Assembly (NCBI RefSeq): GCF_000429365.1
Contig: NZ_AUBS01000001.1
Location: forward strand, 372,001 to 436,000
DNA length: 64,000 bases
Origin: Pseudodonghicola xiamenensis DSM 18339
Lineage (GTDB): Bacteria > Pseudomonadota > Alphaproteobacteria > Rhodobacterales > Rhodobacteraceae
Reading direction: 5' to 3'
The translations under genes were made by a program, and so were the position numbers. The notes under the pieces are model-generated. The model was not told the origin of the DNA, searched no databases, and saw nothing but the letters and a program-made list of their open reading frames with translations. Below, piece after piece: positions 54,408 to 64,000 of the stretch; the stretch's first letter is position 1; every line of letters starts with the position of its first letter.

Positions 54408-55460
54408 TCACGAAATCCGGATGCGCGGGTTCAGGTAGACATATCCGATGTCCGAGAGGAGCTGCGTGGTCAGAACCACCAGGACCGACACCACCGAGAC
54501 CGCCAGCAGAAGGTCGATGTCGTTGTTGCCGGCCGCCTGTACCAATGTCCAGCCGAAGCCCTTGTAGTTGAACAGGGTCTCGACGATGACCACACCGTTC
54601 AGCAGCCAGGGGAATTGCAGCATGATCACCGTGAAGGGCGCGATCAGCGCGTTTCTGAGCGCGTGTTTGATCACGACATTGGAAAACGACACGCCTTTGA
54701 GGCGGGCAGTGCGGATATATTGCGCCGCCATCACCTCGGCCATGCTGGCCCGCGTCATCCGCGCGATATAGCCCATGCCATACAGCGCGATGGTCAGGAC
54801 AGGCAGGAAGAAATTTTCGAAATTGGCGTGATCCATGGCGCCGGTGGCGGTCCCCTTGAACCATTTCAGCCCGACGCTGGACGAAGCAAACACGGCGATG
54901 AGGATCACCCCCGAAACATATTCCGGGGTGGCCGTGGTGATGATCGACAGGCTGGACAGCCCCCGATCCAGCCAGGACCCTTCCCGCATCCCGGCCAGGA
55001 CGCCGACGATCAGGGCCAGCGGGACCATCAGTGCCAGAACCCAGAGCATCAGCTTGCCGGTCAGCCCCAGCCGTTTGGCGACGATGGTCGAAACCTCTTC
55101 GCGGAACACGGTGGAAAAGCCCCAGTCGCCTTGCAAGACCCCGCAGAACCGCGGCGCTCTGGCGGCGGCCTCCGGCGCGATGGTTCCGTCAAGACAGCGT
55201 CCGGTGACGCCCTGATCGGTCTCTTGCCGCCAGCCCGGAACCACCCCCAACCATTGCCCGTAGCGCAGCGGCATCGCCTCGTCATAGCCGTTTCGCTCCA
55301 GCCAGCTCGCCACCGCCTCGTCGGACATGCGGAAATTGCCCTGGGTCTTTGCCAGCTTTTCCAGGTTGGGCCGGAGATTGGTCAGGACGAATACGATGAC
55401 CGTCAGGCACAGGGCCGTCAGGATCATCATGCCCACCCGGCGAAGCAGAAAAAGTCCCAT
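54408..55460 (-). CDS. Oligopeptide-type ABC transporter permease (DppB/OppB-like)
   Basis: A 350-residue permease with six membrane segments, the expected N-terminus (LFLLRRVGMMILTALCLTVI) and the conserved coupling motif YIRTARLKGVSFSNVVIKHA. A periplasmic loop after the first helix is longer than in E. coli DppB. AAGGGGG lies just before the ATG. Confidence 0.92.
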   Translation of the reverse strand: MGLFLLRRVGMMILTALCLTVIVFVLTNLRPNLEKLAKTQGNFRMSDEAVASWLERNGYDEAMPLRYGQWLGVVPGWRQETDQGVTGRCLDGTIAPEAAARAPRFCGVLQGDWGFSTVFREEVSTIVAKRLGLTGKLMLWVLALMVPLALIVGVLAGMREGSWLDRGLSSLSIITTATPEYVSGVILIAVFASSSVGLKWFKGTATGAMDHANFENFFLPVLTIALYGMGYIARMTRASMAEVMAAQYIRTARLKGVSFSNVVIKHALRNALIAPFTVIMLQFPWLLNGVVIVETLFNYKGFGWTLVQAAGNNDIDLLLAVSVVSVLVVLTTQLLSDIGYVYLNPRIRIS

Positions 55461-55585
55461 GGGCCCCCTTGTCGGTCAGGCGTTGCCATCGTCCGGATGC
55501 GCAGGCACCGTGCGGCGGGAATGTTGCATCAAGGTTGCGGGCCGCCCCCCGGGGGCAGCGGCCCGCCTTGGTCACGGGGGGGCGA

Positions 55586-57256
55586 TCAGGCCGCCCAGGC
55601 CCATTTGTAATGGTGGTGTTCAAAGGTGATATGCATCTCGGTGCCGATCAGGCCGGGGCGCATGTGGCGGTAGAGCGAGCGCCAATAGGGTTGGATCGTC
55701 ACGCCTTCCTCCTGGATCAGCGCTTCGCCCTTGGCGACGATCTCGCGGCGCTTGTCGGCATCGGCGATGGCCAGCGCCTGTTCCAGCAGCGCGTCGAATT
55801 CCGGGTTCGACCAGCCGAATTCATTCCAGGCCTCGCCAGAGCGATAGGCCAGCGCCCAGATCTGCACCCCCAGCGGGCGGTGGTTCCAATTGGTCGAACT
55901 GAAGGGATATTTCGTCCAGTCGTTCCAGAAGGTCGCCCCGGGCAGAACCGTGCGTTTCACCTTGATGCCGGCATCGCGCAACTGGGCGGCGACCGCATCG
56001 GCGGTGTTCTTGCGCCAATCGTCGTCGATCGAGATCAGATCATGTTCGAAATCGAGCATCCCGGCCTCCTCCATCAACGCCCTGGCTCCGGCCGGGTCGG
56101 CCTTGAGCGGCGGCAGCTTGGCGTATTCGGGGTGGATCCGGCAGACATGATGATTTTCGGCGATCTCGCCACGGTCGCCATAGCCCAGTTCCAGCAGGAC
56201 GGCATTGTCCACCGCCATGCTGAGCGCCCGGCGCACCCGCTTGTCGGCATAGGGTTGCTTGCCGTCGATCTCGGCCAGTTGGTTGGGCCGGATCACCAGG
56301 GTGGCGGCGGTCACCACCTCGGATTGCACCAGGCCGATGTCGTTCATGATGTCGATGAATTCGCCGACGGATTCATAGAGCATATCGACCTCTTCGGCTT
56401 CAATTGCCGCCAGCCAGGCCGAAGGATCGGTACCGTAGTCGATATATTCGATGGTATCGAGATAGGGGCCGCCGTAGATGTCGGTGCCCCACCAGGGATG
56501 GTCGGCAGCGCGTTCCAGCCTGGCGGAGAGACCGACGTCGATCCGGGTCAGCTTGTAGGGGCCCGTGCCGATCAGCTCGTTCGGCTTTGCCGGGTCGTAG
56601 CTGGCGTGAACGATTGCTGCGGGATAATCGGCAAAACCCGGAATGATCGAGATATCGGGAAAGGAGGTATGCAGCACCACGGTCATCGGATCGACGATCT
56701 CGATGGCGCCATCGCGGGCCTTGCCGGTGTCGGGGTCGATCAGAGACGACACCCGGGCGGCCATCGAATTGCCCTCGACGTTCTTTTCGCACCAGCGTTC
56801 AATATTGCGGGCGACATCGGCGGCGGTGAAGTCCTCGCCTGTATGCCATTTGATCCCGGGGCGGATCCTGAGCCGATACTCAGTAGCATCCTCGTTGGCT
56901 TCCCAGCTTTCCAGCAACATGCCGCGAAAGGAGCCGTCGTTTTCGTATTCGACCAGATATTCGCAGGTACCGCGGGTGGTGCAGGCGATTTCGGACCAAT
57001 CGGCGCTGCGGGTGTCCTTCAGCGCCTTGACCTGCATCTGGACCCGCAGGGTGCCGCCCATCCGGGGCGTGCCTTCCAGCGTCTGCGCCTGCGCCGGGAG
57101 TTCCCCGATCAGACCGTAGGCGGCGGTGACGCCGACGCCCAGTGCGGTGACACGGGTGAGGAATTCGCGCCGGCTCAGCTTGCCGTCGGCATATTCACCG
57201 GCGTGCATCCGCGCTGCGGGATGAATGCACTCGCGGGGGGTGGTGATCGGTGTCAT
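55586..57256 (-). CDS. Oligopeptide-type ABC transporter substrate-binding protein (SBP family 5)
   Basis: A 556-residue periplasmic receptor. Residues ~28-60 are a Tat-type signal, with SRREFL followed by the hydrophobic stretch ALGVGVTAAYGL and an AQA cleavage site. The body has the family-5 features LLESWEANEDATEYRLRIRP and NELIGTGPYKL. I chose ATG at 57256 with GGGAGA upstream; 45 additional in-frame codons are rejected. It is the first gene of the leftward operon and faces no other gene at its start. The ligand (peptide, opine or other) is not predictable. Confidence 0.9.
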   Translation of the reverse strand: MTPITTPRECIHPAARMHAGEYADGKLSRREFLTRVTALGVGVTAAYGLIGELPAQAQTLEGTPRMGGTLRVQMQVKALKDTRSADWSEIACTTRGTCEYLVEYENDGSFRGMLLESWEANEDATEYRLRIRPGIKWHTGEDFTAADVARNIERWCEKNVEGNSMAARVSSLIDPDTGKARDGAIEIVDPMTVVLHTSFPDISIIPGFADYPAAIVHASYDPAKPNELIGTGPYKLTRIDVGLSARLERAADHPWWGTDIYGGPYLDTIEYIDYGTDPSAWLAAIEAEEVDMLYESVGEFIDIMNDIGLVQSEVVTAATLVIRPNQLAEIDGKQPYADKRVRRALSMAVDNAVLLELGYGDRGEIAENHHVCRIHPEYAKLPPLKADPAGARALMEEAGMLDFEHDLISIDDDWRKNTADAVAAQLRDAGIKVKRTVLPGATFWNDWTKYPFSSTNWNHRPLGVQIWALAYRSGEAWNEFGWSNPEFDALLEQALAIADADKRREIVAKGEALIQEEGVTIQPYWRSLYRHMRPGLIGTEMHITFEHHHYKWAWAA

Positions 57257-57514
57257 GGATATCTCCCTGTCATGCGGGTGGTTCGGTGGCGATCGGCGAA
57301 ACGGTTCGCGCGACTTCGGGCCGCCCTTGGCAGATTTATGCGGCATCCCCGGATGCCATGGTTCCCCATGGGGTGTAGTCGGCACCGGCAATCCCTTCGC
57401 GTCAATGGGTACGATCTATGTTAAAGGGTAGGAGTGCGACAGCCAGATGTCAAAAAAGCGACTTTCGAGGTCACCGCATTCTGCCGCCGGTCATGCAGTC
57501 GCGGGGCCGCCGGA

Positions 57515-58309
57515 TTACATCGCGCGGCGCAACGCAGTGGGCGGCTGGCCAGTGTGCTGCTGGACGAAACGGGTGAAATAGGCGGCGCTGCCAAAGCCAA
57601 GATGCCGGGCGACATCCTGGACCGGGGTGTCGGTGGAAATCAGCAGTCGCCGCGCCGCATAAAGCACACGTTCGGTCAGCAGCGCCGCAGCGGTGCGGCC
57701 CGTTTCGGTGCGGCAGACCCGGGTCAGATGGGTGGGGGTGACCCCGAGCCGCTGCGCCAGCTCTGCCATGGTGGCGCCACTGGCGTATTCGCGGACCAGC
57801 AGATCGCAATAGCCCTGCACCAGTTTCTGGGCTGCGGTGGGGGGCGGGCCGGCGGCGGCGTCCATGTGGCGGCGCAGCCAGATCGCGATCAGTTCGGCAT
57901 AGGCGTGCATGGCTGACTGGTAAAGCGGCTGTGCGCCGGTCTGTTCGCGGCCCATGGCCTCGAAGAGCGCGGTGAGATCGCCCTGGCTGGCGGCGTCGCG
58001 CATCCGCAGGTGCTGGACGCCGCCGGGCAAGGTCAGCCCGCTGGAAGGCGGGATCAGCAGCACCTGTCCGAAGCCGCTCCGCATCATCTCGATCGCCATC
58101 AGGCGACGGGCGGGGATGAACAGCGCGTTATGCGCGCCGATGCCGCGGCGCTGCCCCTCAAGCAGGGCGACCCCCTGGCCACGGGTGATCCAGATCAACA
58201 GATGTTCGGCCCGGTCATGAACCAGTTCAAGCTGCCAGGCGCCGCGCTGGGAAAGCTGCGCAAGCGTGACAAGCCGGATGTCGGTCAGTTCTGTCGGGTC
58301 ATAGGCCAT
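57515..58309 (-). CDS. AraC family transcriptional regulator
   Basis: A 264-residue regulator with an N-terminal cupin-like sensing domain (residues ~15-100) and a C-terminal pair of helix-turn-helices (ATMAELAQRLGVTPTHLTRV, and PVQDVARHLGFGSAAYFTRF). It lies immediately upstream of the ABC operon and reads in the same direction, separated by 258 bp, so it probably controls that operon. Confidence 0.9.
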   Translation of the reverse strand: MAYDPTELTDIRLVTLAQLSQRGAWQLELVHDRAEHLLIWITRGQGVALLEGQRRGIGAHNALFIPARRLMAIEMMRSGFGQVLLIPPSSGLTLPGGVQHLRMRDAASQGDLTALFEAMGREQTGAQPLYQSAMHAYAELIAIWLRRHMDAAAGPPPTAAQKLVQGYCDLLVREYASGATMAELAQRLGVTPTHLTRVCRTETGRTAAALLTERVLYAARRLLISTDTPVQDVARHLGFGSAAYFTRFVQQHTGQPPTALRRAM

Positions 58310-58399
58310 GTGGTCGGAGGGGACATCCCTGGGCGGAGATTTCCAGCCACTAGACCACCTTGAGCCGAATCGAACAAGTCGAGGCCGTAGGTTTGCGCT

Positions 58400-59293
58400 T
58401 CATTCCGCCGGAATGACCGGGTGCCAGCGCCGCATCCGTGACCGGAACCAGGTGCGTTGCCGCTTGGCGAACTGGCGGGTGGCAATGGTGGCGGCCTCAC
58501 GCGCCTGCTCCAGCGTCAGCCGGCCGTCAATATGGGCCATCAGTTCGGGCACTCCGATCGCCTTGCACGAGGGCAGGGCCGGATCATAACGGTCGCGCAT
58601 CGCCGCCACCTCGTCGAGCGCGCCCTGCGCAAGCATCAGATCGAAGCGCCGGCCGATCCTGTCGTTCAGCCAATCCTTGTCCACATCGAAGACCAGCGGC
58701 ACCGTCGCCGAGGCGGGCAGCAGCGGCGGCGGCGTATCGGCCTGCCAATCCGCCAGCGGCCTGCCGGTGGCGCGCTGCACTTCCCAGGCGCGTTGGACCC
58801 GGGCGCGGTTGCGCTGATCGAGCCCGGCGGCGGTGGCGGGATCGAGATCGGCAAGCAGCCGGTCGAGCGGGATCAGGTCGGCCTCGGCCCGGATCTCGAG
58901 CGGGGTGGCGGGGATCTGGGCCAACCCTTCGGTCAGGGCGAGGAAATAGAGCCCGGTGCCGCCGACGATGATCGGCCGGTCGGGCCCCTGCAGCAGCGGC
59001 GCCACCTCGCGCAGCCAATGTCCGGCGGAATAGGGGGCGTCATAGGGCAGATGGCCATAAAGCCGGTGCGGCGCCTCGGCCTCTTCGTCGGCGCTGGGGC
59101 GGGCGGTGATCACTCGCCAGCAATCATAGACCTGGCTGGCATCGGCGTTGATGATCACCCCGCCGGCGCGCCGCGCGATTTCCAGCGCCAGGGCCGACTT
59201 GCCGCTGGCCGTGGGGCCCGCGATCAGCACCGGGCGATCGTCGGGGATTTCAGGCAGCGCGGTCAGGCCCGATCGCGTTTGCAATGTCTTCAT
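58400..59293 (-). CDS. miaA: tRNA dimethylallyltransferase
   Basis: A 297-residue enzyme that adds a dimethylallyl group to A37 of tRNAs reading U-starting codons. Visible motifs are the P-loop [18 protein letters not shown], the Tyr/His-containing [22 protein letters not shown] and [15 protein letters not shown] at 59293 ([15 protein letters not shown]) was chosen; the frame continues upstream through pyrH and frr on the opposite strand and is a shadow. No strong ribosome binding site is seen. It is divergent from pyrH. Confidence 0.93.
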   Translation of the reverse strand: MKTLQTRSGLTALPEIPDDRPVLIAGPTASGKSALALEIARRAGGVIINADASQVYDCWRVITARPSADEEAEAPHRLYGHLPYDAPYSAGHWLREVAPLLQGPDRPIIVGGTGLYFLALTEGLAQIPATPLEIRAEADLIPLDRLLADLDPATAAGLDQRNRARVQRAWEVQRATGRPLADWQADTPPPLLPASATVPLVFDVDKDWLNDRIGRRFDLMLAQGALDEVAAMRDRYDPALPSCKAIGVPELMAHIDGRLTLEQAREAATIATRQFAKRQRTWFRSRMRRWHPVIPAE

Positions 59294-59416
59294 GGGGGTG
59301 GTCCGTTTTCCCGAATGCACAATTTCGCGTCGATCCCGGCGCTTGTTGCATTGAACCCGGCGGCGATTTCCGACATTTTGGCGCGAAAATAACCCCGTGC
59401 CAGAGCGGAGCGCAAC

Positions 59417-60163
59417 ATGACCTCTTCCGAAACAGCCGAAACCCAGACCTCGCCGGTGAAATACAAACGCGTGATGCTGAAGATATCGGGGGAGGCTTTG
59501 ATGGGGGATCAGGGCTTTGGCCTGCATCCGCCCACCGTCGAACGCATCGCCCGCGAGGTCAAGGCCGTGCACGACCTGGGGGTCGAGATCTGTATGGTGA
59601 TCGGTGGCGGCAATATCTTCCGCGGCCTGTCGGGCAGCGCCCAGGGGATGGAACGGACCACCGCCGACTATATGGGGATGCTGGCGACGGTGATGAACGC
59701 GCTGGCGATGCAGAGCGCGCTTGAGGGGCTGGGGGTGTTCACCCGGGTGATCAGCGCCATCCGCATGGATGAGGTCTGCGAGCCCTATATCCGCCGCCGC
59801 GCCGTGCGCCATCTCGAGAAAAAGCGGGTCTGCATCTTTGCCGCGGGCACAGGCAACCCCTATTTCACCACCGATACCGCCGGCGCCCTGCGCGCCAACG
59901 AGATGGCCTGCGAGGCGATCTTCAAGGGCACCAAGGTGGATGGGGTCTATGACAAGGATCCGCATAAGTTCGACGATGCCAAACGCTATGATACCGTCAG
60001 TTATGACGAGGCGCTGGCCAAACGGCTGGGGGTGATGGATGCCGCCGCCATCGCACTGGCGCGCGACAACAATCTGCCGATCATCGTCTTTTCGCTGGAC
60101 GAACCGGGCGGCTTCCGGGGCATCCTGGCGGGCGAGGGCACCTATACAAAGGTCTATGGCTAA
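59417..60163 (+). CDS. pyrH: UMP kinase
   Basis: A 248-residue amino-acid-kinase-fold enzyme, UMP to UDP. Motifs are [46 protein letters not shown] and [13 protein letters not shown], all typical of PyrH. It has a short N-terminal extension of about 15 residues. It leads the pyrH-frr-uppS-cdsA-dxr-rseP cluster. Confidence 0.96.
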   Translation: MTSSETAETQTSPVKYKRVMLKISGEALMGDQGFGLHPPTVERIAREVKAVHDLGVEICMVIGGGNIFRGLSGSAQGMERTTADYMGMLATVMNALAMQSALEGLGVFTRVISAIRMDEVCEPYIRRRAVRHLEKKRVCIFAAGTGNPYFTTDTAGALRANEMACEAIFKGTKVDGVYDKDPHKFDDAKRYDTVSYDEALAKRLGVMDAAAIALARDNNLPIIVFSLDEPGGFRGILAGEGTYTKVYG

Positions 60164-60182
60164 GGCTATAGACCCTGCAAGC

Positions 60183-60200
60183 AACAATCCGAACAATCCG
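60183..60200 (+). repeat. Tandem 9-mer in the pyrH-frr spacer
   Basis: AACAATCCG occurs twice in a row at 60183-60191 and 60192-60200, followed by a near copy. No function is evident. Confidence 0.6.
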
Positions 60201-60223
60201 AATAACCCCAGGGGGTGGGCAGC

Positions 60224-60787
60224 ATGTCCGAAGATTTCGAACTCGATACCGATGCATTGAAACGCCGCATGGACGGCGCCATGGCGAACCTGCGCACCGA
60301 ATTCGCTTCGCTGCGGACCGGGCGTGCCTCGGGCTCGATGCTGGAGCCGGTCATGGTCGAGGCCTATGGCCAGATGACCCCGATCAACCAGGTCGGCACT
60401 GTCAACGTGCCCGAGCCGCGCATGGTGACGATCAACGTCTGGGACAAGTCGATGGTCAACAAGGTCGAAAAAGCGATCCGCGAAAGCGGTCTGGGTATCA
60501 ACCCGCAGCTCAACGGCACCATCATCATGCTGCCGATCCCCGAGCTGAACGAGGAGCGCCGCCGCGAACTGACCAAGGTGGCCGGTCAATATGCCGAACA
60601 CGCCCGCGTCGCGATCCGCAACGTCCGGCGCGATGGCATGGATCAGATCAAGAAGGCCAAGTCCGATGGCATGTCCGAGGACGATCAGAAGTTCTGGGAA
60701 ACCGAGGTGCAGGAGCTGACCAACAAGATGATCGCCCTGGTCGATGAAGCGCTTGAGGCCAAACAGGCCGAAATCATGCAGGTCTGA
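60224..60787 (+). CDS. frr: Ribosome recycling factor
   Basis: A 187-residue protein with the RRF core: [20 protein letters not shown] near the N-terminus and RREDL-like segments ([20 protein letters not shown]). Together with EF-G it splits ribosomes after termination. The ATG at 60224 is preceded by AGGGGGTGGG; an in-frame GTG three codons earlier is less likely. Confidence 0.96.
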   Translation: MSEDFELDTDALKRRMDGAMANLRTEFASLRTGRASGSMLEPVMVEAYGQMTPINQVGTVNVPEPRMVTINVWDKSMVNKVEKAIRESGLGINPQLNGTIIMLPIPELNEERRRELTKVAGQYAEHARVAIRNVRRDGMDQIKKAKSDGMSEDDQKFWETEVQELTNKMIALVDEALEAKQAEIMQV

Positions 60788-60795
60788 CCCAGATC

Positions 60796-61545
60796 ATGCC
60801 CGATGCTTCGGATACCGGCCAGCAAACAGCCACGTCGGCCCCGCGCGGTCCGCGCCATGTTGCCATCATCATGGATGGCAACGGTCGCTGGGCGCAGGCA
60901 CGCGGCCGGCCACGGCTGTTCGGTCACCACGCCGGCGCCCGCCGGGTGCGTGAGGTGGTCGAGGCCTGCCCGGCGCTCGGGGTCAAATATCTGACCATCT
61001 TCGCCTTTTCGACCGAGAATTGGAAACGTACTCAGACCGAAGTCGCTGGGCTGATGAGCCTGTTCCGCCGTTATATCGCCAAGGAAATGCAGGCGCTCGC
61101 GGCCAAGAACGTGCGGGTGCGTTTCATCGGCGATCGGGTGCGGCTGGATGCCAAGCTGATCACACTGATGGATCAGCTCGAACTGCAGACTGCGGGCAAT
61201 GACGGCACCCATCTGACCATCGCGCTGAATTACGGCGGCCGCGACGAGGTGGCGCGCGCCACCAAGCGGTTGGCGCAGGATGTGGCCGACGGCAAGCTGA
61301 AGCCCGAGGATGTCGACGAGGAAACCCTGCCGAAATACCTCGATACCTGCGTGCTGCCCGATCCCGATCTTGTGATCCGCACCAGCGGCGAGGCGAGGAT
61401 TTCGAACTTTCTGCTCTGGCAGTCGGCCTATGCGGAATATGAATTCATCGACACGCTCTGGCCCGATTTCTCGGCCAATGAACTGGCGCGGCTGTGCCAC
61501 AGCTACGGCTGCCGCGATCGCCGGTTCGGCGGGGTGAAAACATGA
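60796..61545 (+). CDS. uppS: Undecaprenyl (polyprenyl) diphosphate synthase
   Basis: A 249-residue cis-prenyltransferase that makes the lipid carrier for peptidoglycan. It has the catalytic Asp in IIMDGNGRWAQARG (Asp27), GHHAGARRVREVVEAC, FSTENWKR and PDLVIRTSGEARISNFLLWQ. Its stop overlaps cdsA (ATGA). Confidence 0.96.
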   Translation: MPDASDTGQQTATSAPRGPRHVAIIMDGNGRWAQARGRPRLFGHHAGARRVREVVEACPALGVKYLTIFAFSTENWKRTQTEVAGLMSLFRRYIAKEMQALAAKNVRVRFIGDRVRLDAKLITLMDQLELQTAGNDGTHLTIALNYGGRDEVARATKRLAQDVADGKLKPEDVDEETLPKYLDTCVLPDPDLVIRTSGEARISNFLLWQSAYAEYEFIDTLWPDFSANELARLCHSYGCRDRRFGGVKT

Positions 61546-62342
61546 GCGGCGCGGCGGGCTCAGGGCGCTGGGGCGATCTGACCGCGCGCCTTCTGTCGGG
61601 GCTTGTGCTGGCGGCGCTGGGGCTTGGTGCGGTCTGGCTGGGCGGCTATGTGTTCATCACCTTCGTGTCGGTGGCGATAGGGCTGATCGTCTGGGAACTG
61701 ACCCGGATGATGCCGCCCGATGTGGCGCCGCGTTCGGTGGCCATGGGGCTGCTGGCCGGGGTTTCGGCCTTTCTGGCGATCTATCTCAAGGCCGGTTTCG
61801 CTCCGCCGATGCTGCTGCTGCCGGCGGCGGTGGGATTCTTCTGGCTGCCCGAACACCGCCGTATCTTCGTGCCGTACCTGATCTTCATCCTGCTTGCGGG
61901 GTTCGGGATGATGTCGGTGCGCAACGAATTCGGCTTTCCGTGGATGCTGTGGCTGGTGGCCGTGGTGGCGGGAACCGATATCGCCGGCTATTTCGCCGGC
62001 CGGATGCTGGGCGGGCCGAAGTTCTGGCCGAAGATCAGCCCGAAAAAGACCTGGTCCGGCACTGTGGCTGGCTGGCTGGTGGCGATGATCGTCGGCTGGG
62101 CCTTCACCTTTGTCACTGGGGCAGGCGCCTGGCTGATTGCGCTCTCGGCACTGGCCTCCTTTGCCTCGCAACTGGGGGATATCGCCGAAAGCGCGGTGAA
62201 GCGGCGGGCGGGGGTCAAGGATTCCAGCTCTCTGATCCCCGGGCACGGCGGGCTGTTCGACCGCTTCGACGGTATGTTGGGGGCGGCACTTCTGGTGTTG
62301 GCGGTGATGGAGCTGACGGGCTATCCCCCCGGAGCCCTGTGA
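61542..62342 (+). CDS. cdsA: Phosphatidate cytidylyltransferase
   Basis: A 266-residue membrane protein with about eight helices and the CdsA signature near the C-terminus, SRLIPGHGG-like (SSLIPGHGGLFDRFDGML). It makes CDP-diacylglycerol for phospholipid synthesis. ATG at 61542 overlaps the uppS stop by four bases; the frame extends 16 codons further but into uppS. Confidence 0.94.
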   Translation: MSGAAGSGRWGDLTARLLSGLVLAALGLGAVWLGGYVFITFVSVAIGLIVWELTRMMPPDVAPRSVAMGLLAGVSAFLAIYLKAGFAPPMLLLPAAVGFFWLPEHRRIFVPYLIFILLAGFGMMSVRNEFGFPWMLWLVAVVAGTDIAGYFAGRMLGGPKFWPKISPKKTWSGTVAGWLVAMIVGWAFTFVTGAGAWLIALSALASFASQLGDIAESAVKRRAGVKDSSSLIPGHGGLFDRFDGMLGAALLVLAVMELTGYPPGAL

Positions 62343-62373
62343 TCAACCGGCTCTCTATGAAAAGGCAAGATAC

Positions 62374-63546
62374 ATGCGGCGGGTGACGATCCTGGGGGCG
62401 ACCGGCTCCATCGGGCAGAACACCATTGACCTGATCCGGCGCGATCCCGGCGCTTTCGATGTGGTCGCCTTGACCGGCGGCGCCAATATCGCCCGGTTGG
62501 CCGAAGACGCCCGCGCTCTTGGCGCCGGACTGGCGGTTACCGCCTATGAGGATCGGCTGGAGGAACTGCGCGCCGCACTCTCCGGCACCGGGATCGAGAC
62601 TGCGGCGGGTGCCGAAGCGATCCGCGAGGCCGCGACGCGACCGGCCGACTGGGTGATGTCGGCGATTGTCGGCGCCGCCGGCCTGGCGCCGGGGCTTGCT
62701 GCCCTGGAACAGGGGGCGACGTTGGCCCTGGCCAACAAGGAATCCCTGGTTTGCGCCGGTGATCTGGTGCTGCGCACCGCCCGGGCGCACGGGGCCCGTA
62801 TCCTGCCGGTGGACAGTGAACATTCTGCCGTGTTCCAGGCCCTGGTGGGCGAGGATATGGCGGCGGTCGAACGGGTGGTGATCACCGCCTCGGGCGGCGC
62901 CTTCCGGGACTGGCCGCTGGAGCGGCTGCGTGGCGCCACCGTTGCCGAAGCCTCGAGCCATCCGAATTGGGACATGGGGCAACGGATTACCATCGACAGT
63001 GCTTCCATGTTCAATAAGGCCATGGAAATAATTGAAGCAAAAGAGCTTTTTGGAATTCAGCCCGATCAGATAGAGGTGCTGGTTCATCCTGAATCTATGA
63101 TCCACGCGATGGTGGGATTCGTCGATGGTGCCTTGATGGCCCATGTCGGCCCGCCGGACATGCGTCATGCCATCGGATATGCGCTGTACTGGCCGGAACG
63201 GCGCGGCCTGCCGGTGGAACGGCTGGATCTGGCAAAGATCGGTCAGTTCACCTTTCGCGCACCGGACGAGGGCCGTTATCCGGCGCTGCGCCTGGCGCGA
63301 GAGGTGATGACGGCGGGTGGACTTGCCGGCGCGGTCTTTAATGCGGCAAAGGAACGCAGTCTCGATCATTTCATCGCCGGCCGCATCGGATTTCTCGACA
63401 TGGCGGCGGTGGTCGAAACGGTTCTGGAGCGCTACGCTGGACTGCGACGCAATGACGATGCAGCGATGACCCTTGATAACGTGCTCCTGATTGACCATCT
63501 CGCCCGGGAGTGGGCCGATGAGACGGCGGTGAAGAAAGCAGGATAA
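62374..63546 (+). CDS. dxr: 1-deoxy-D-xylulose 5-phosphate reductoisomerase
   Basis: A 390-residue MEP-pathway enzyme. NADPH loop GATGSIGQNTIDLI; NKESLVCAGDLV; PVDSEHSAVFQAL with the metal-binding Asp/Glu; ITASGGAFRDWP; HPNWDMGQRITIDSASM; and HPESMIHAMVGFVDG. The MEP pathway supplies isoprenoid precursors used by uppS next door. Confidence 0.96.
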   Translation: MRRVTILGATGSIGQNTIDLIRRDPGAFDVVALTGGANIARLAEDARALGAGLAVTAYEDRLEELRAALSGTGIETAAGAEAIREAATRPADWVMSAIVGAAGLAPGLAALEQGATLALANKESLVCAGDLVLRTARAHGARILPVDSEHSAVFQALVGEDMAAVERVVITASGGAFRDWPLERLRGATVAEASSHPNWDMGQRITIDSASMFNKAMEIIEAKELFGIQPDQIEVLVHPESMIHAMVGFVDGALMAHVGPPDMRHAIGYALYWPERRGLPVERLDLAKIGQFTFRAPDEGRYPALRLAREVMTAGGLAGAVFNAAKERSLDHFIAGRIGFLDMAAVVETVLERYAGLRRNDDAAMTLDNVLLIDHLAREWADETAVKKAG

Positions 63547-63550
63547 GACA

Positions 63551-64000
63551 TTGAATATTGTTGAGATGATTCCGCAGTTTGGCGGGCTGGTTTACACTTT
63601 GATCGCTTTCGTCGTGGCCTTGTCGGTGATCGTCTTCGTGCATGAGTTCGGCCATTATATCGTCGGCCGCTGGAGCGGCATCCATGCCGAGGTCTTCTCT
63701 CTGGGGTTCGGCCCGACGCTGATCAGCCGGGTCGATAAACGCGGTACCCGCTGGCAGATCGCCGCGTTGCCCTTCGGCGGCTACGTCAAGTTTCTGGGCG
63801 ATGCCGATGCCACCTCGGGCAAGGACGCCGAGACGATGGCCGACATCTACCGCCGCAATCCGGAGGAACTGCGCCACACCATGCATGGCGCCCCGCTCTG
63901 GGCCCGGGTGCTGACGGTGGCGGCGGGGCCGGTCTTCAACTTCATCTTTTCGATTGCCGTCTTTACCGGCGTGTTCATGGCGCAGGGCGTTGCCCGCGAT
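63551..64000 (+). CDS. rseP: RIP metalloprotease RseP, 3'-truncated by window edge
   Basis: 150 codons are visible, starting from TTG at 63551 (MNIVEMIPQFGG). The zinc motif is HEFGH at residues 31-35 in a first membrane helix, followed by SLGFGPTLISRVDKRGTRW and GGYVKFLGDADA, typical of RseP, the intramembrane protease that processes anti-sigma factors. A PDZ domain should follow outside the window. A weak ribosome binding site overlaps the dxr stop. Confidence 0.94.
   Translation, partial: MNIVEMIPQFGGLVYTLIAFVVALSVIVFVHEFGHYIVGRWSGIHAEVFSLGFGPTLISRVDKRGTRWQIAALPFGGYVKFLGDADATSGKDAETMADIYRRNPEELRHTMHGAPLWARVLTVAAGPVFNFIFSIAVFTGVFMAQGVARD

Noticed and set aside
54093-55610. 505-codon frame opposite the oligopeptide ABC permease genes
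   Set aside because: Antisense to two clear permeases and Arg/Gln/His-rich without motifs.
59294-60601. N-terminal extension of the miaA frame across pyrH and frr
   Set aside because: It is an open antisense continuation. MiaA starts at 59293 with the P-loop close to the N-terminus; the rest is shadow.
1-64000. tRNA, rRNA and CRISPR genes
   Set aside because: I looked for conserved T-arm/anticodon patterns, rRNA blocks and regular repeat-spacer arrays and found none.

Overview
This 64 kb window is a GC-rich chromosomal segment from an alphaproteobacterium, most likely of the family Rhodobacteraceae (roseobacter/Paracoccus-like). Four things suggest this: the gene order xerD - small protein - aroK - aroB; the order pyrH-frr-uppS-cdsA-dxr-rseP; TRAP and oligopeptide ABC transporters; and a secreted RTX protein ending in a Hint domain. 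This is a family-level inference from gene content and order, not a database result. I found no rRNA, tRNA or CRISPR array.

Layout. 1-6 kb: the 3' end of a molybdenum hydroxylase (IorB-like), a HAD phosphatase/mannitol-1-phosphate dehydrogenase fusion, and a MATE exporter. 6.1-11 kb: a quinol oxidase operon (cyoA/B/C/D) followed by a SURF1 gene behind a strong internal terminator. 11.2-20.3 kb: tryptophan 2,3-dioxygenase, then a likely organic-acid or sugar-acid catabolic region (IlvD/Edd dehydratase, beta-hydroxyacid dehydrogenase, MhpD-like hydratase, TRAP dctPQM, D-2-hydroxyacid dehydrogenase). 21.5-24 kb: an 813-residue RTX-Hint protein behind a long relatively AT-rich leader. 24-30.4 kb: a MocA-like nucleotidyltransferase, an HxlR regulator with a divergent flavin reductase, a DUF2254 protein, a BT1-like carrier, a CorC/HlyC protein and a small membrane protein. 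30.4-41 kb: housekeeping genes (xerD, aroK, aroB, a site-2 protease, ssb), a lytic transglycosylase, an XRE-cupin regulator divergent from azlCD, a dihaem peroxidase and a TRIC-type channel.

41.4-50.8 kb is an accessory island. It holds an HscC-like Hsp70 overlapping a membrane-anchored J-like protein whose HPD motif appears lost, a frameshifted IS5-family transposase remnant, and a complete type I restriction-modification system (hsdM-hsdS-hsdR). 51-58.3 kb is an oligopeptide-type ABC transporter operon with a neighbouring AraC regulator. From 58.4 kb to the right edge the genes are core: miaA, then pyrH, frr, uppS, cdsA, dxr and the start of rseP.

The points most worth a second look are the Hsp70/J-like pair in the defence island, the bifunctional mannitol biosynthesis fusion, two perfect inverted repeats between the XRE-cupin gene and azlC, the RTX-Hint protein, a 49-residue membrane protein gene overlapping its neighbour upstream of xerD, and a three-copy intergenic repeat built on CCCGGGATATTTG with an upstream hairpin. 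Start codons were moved from the longest reading frame wherever a Shine-Dalgarno sequence, signal peptide or operon overlap supported it.
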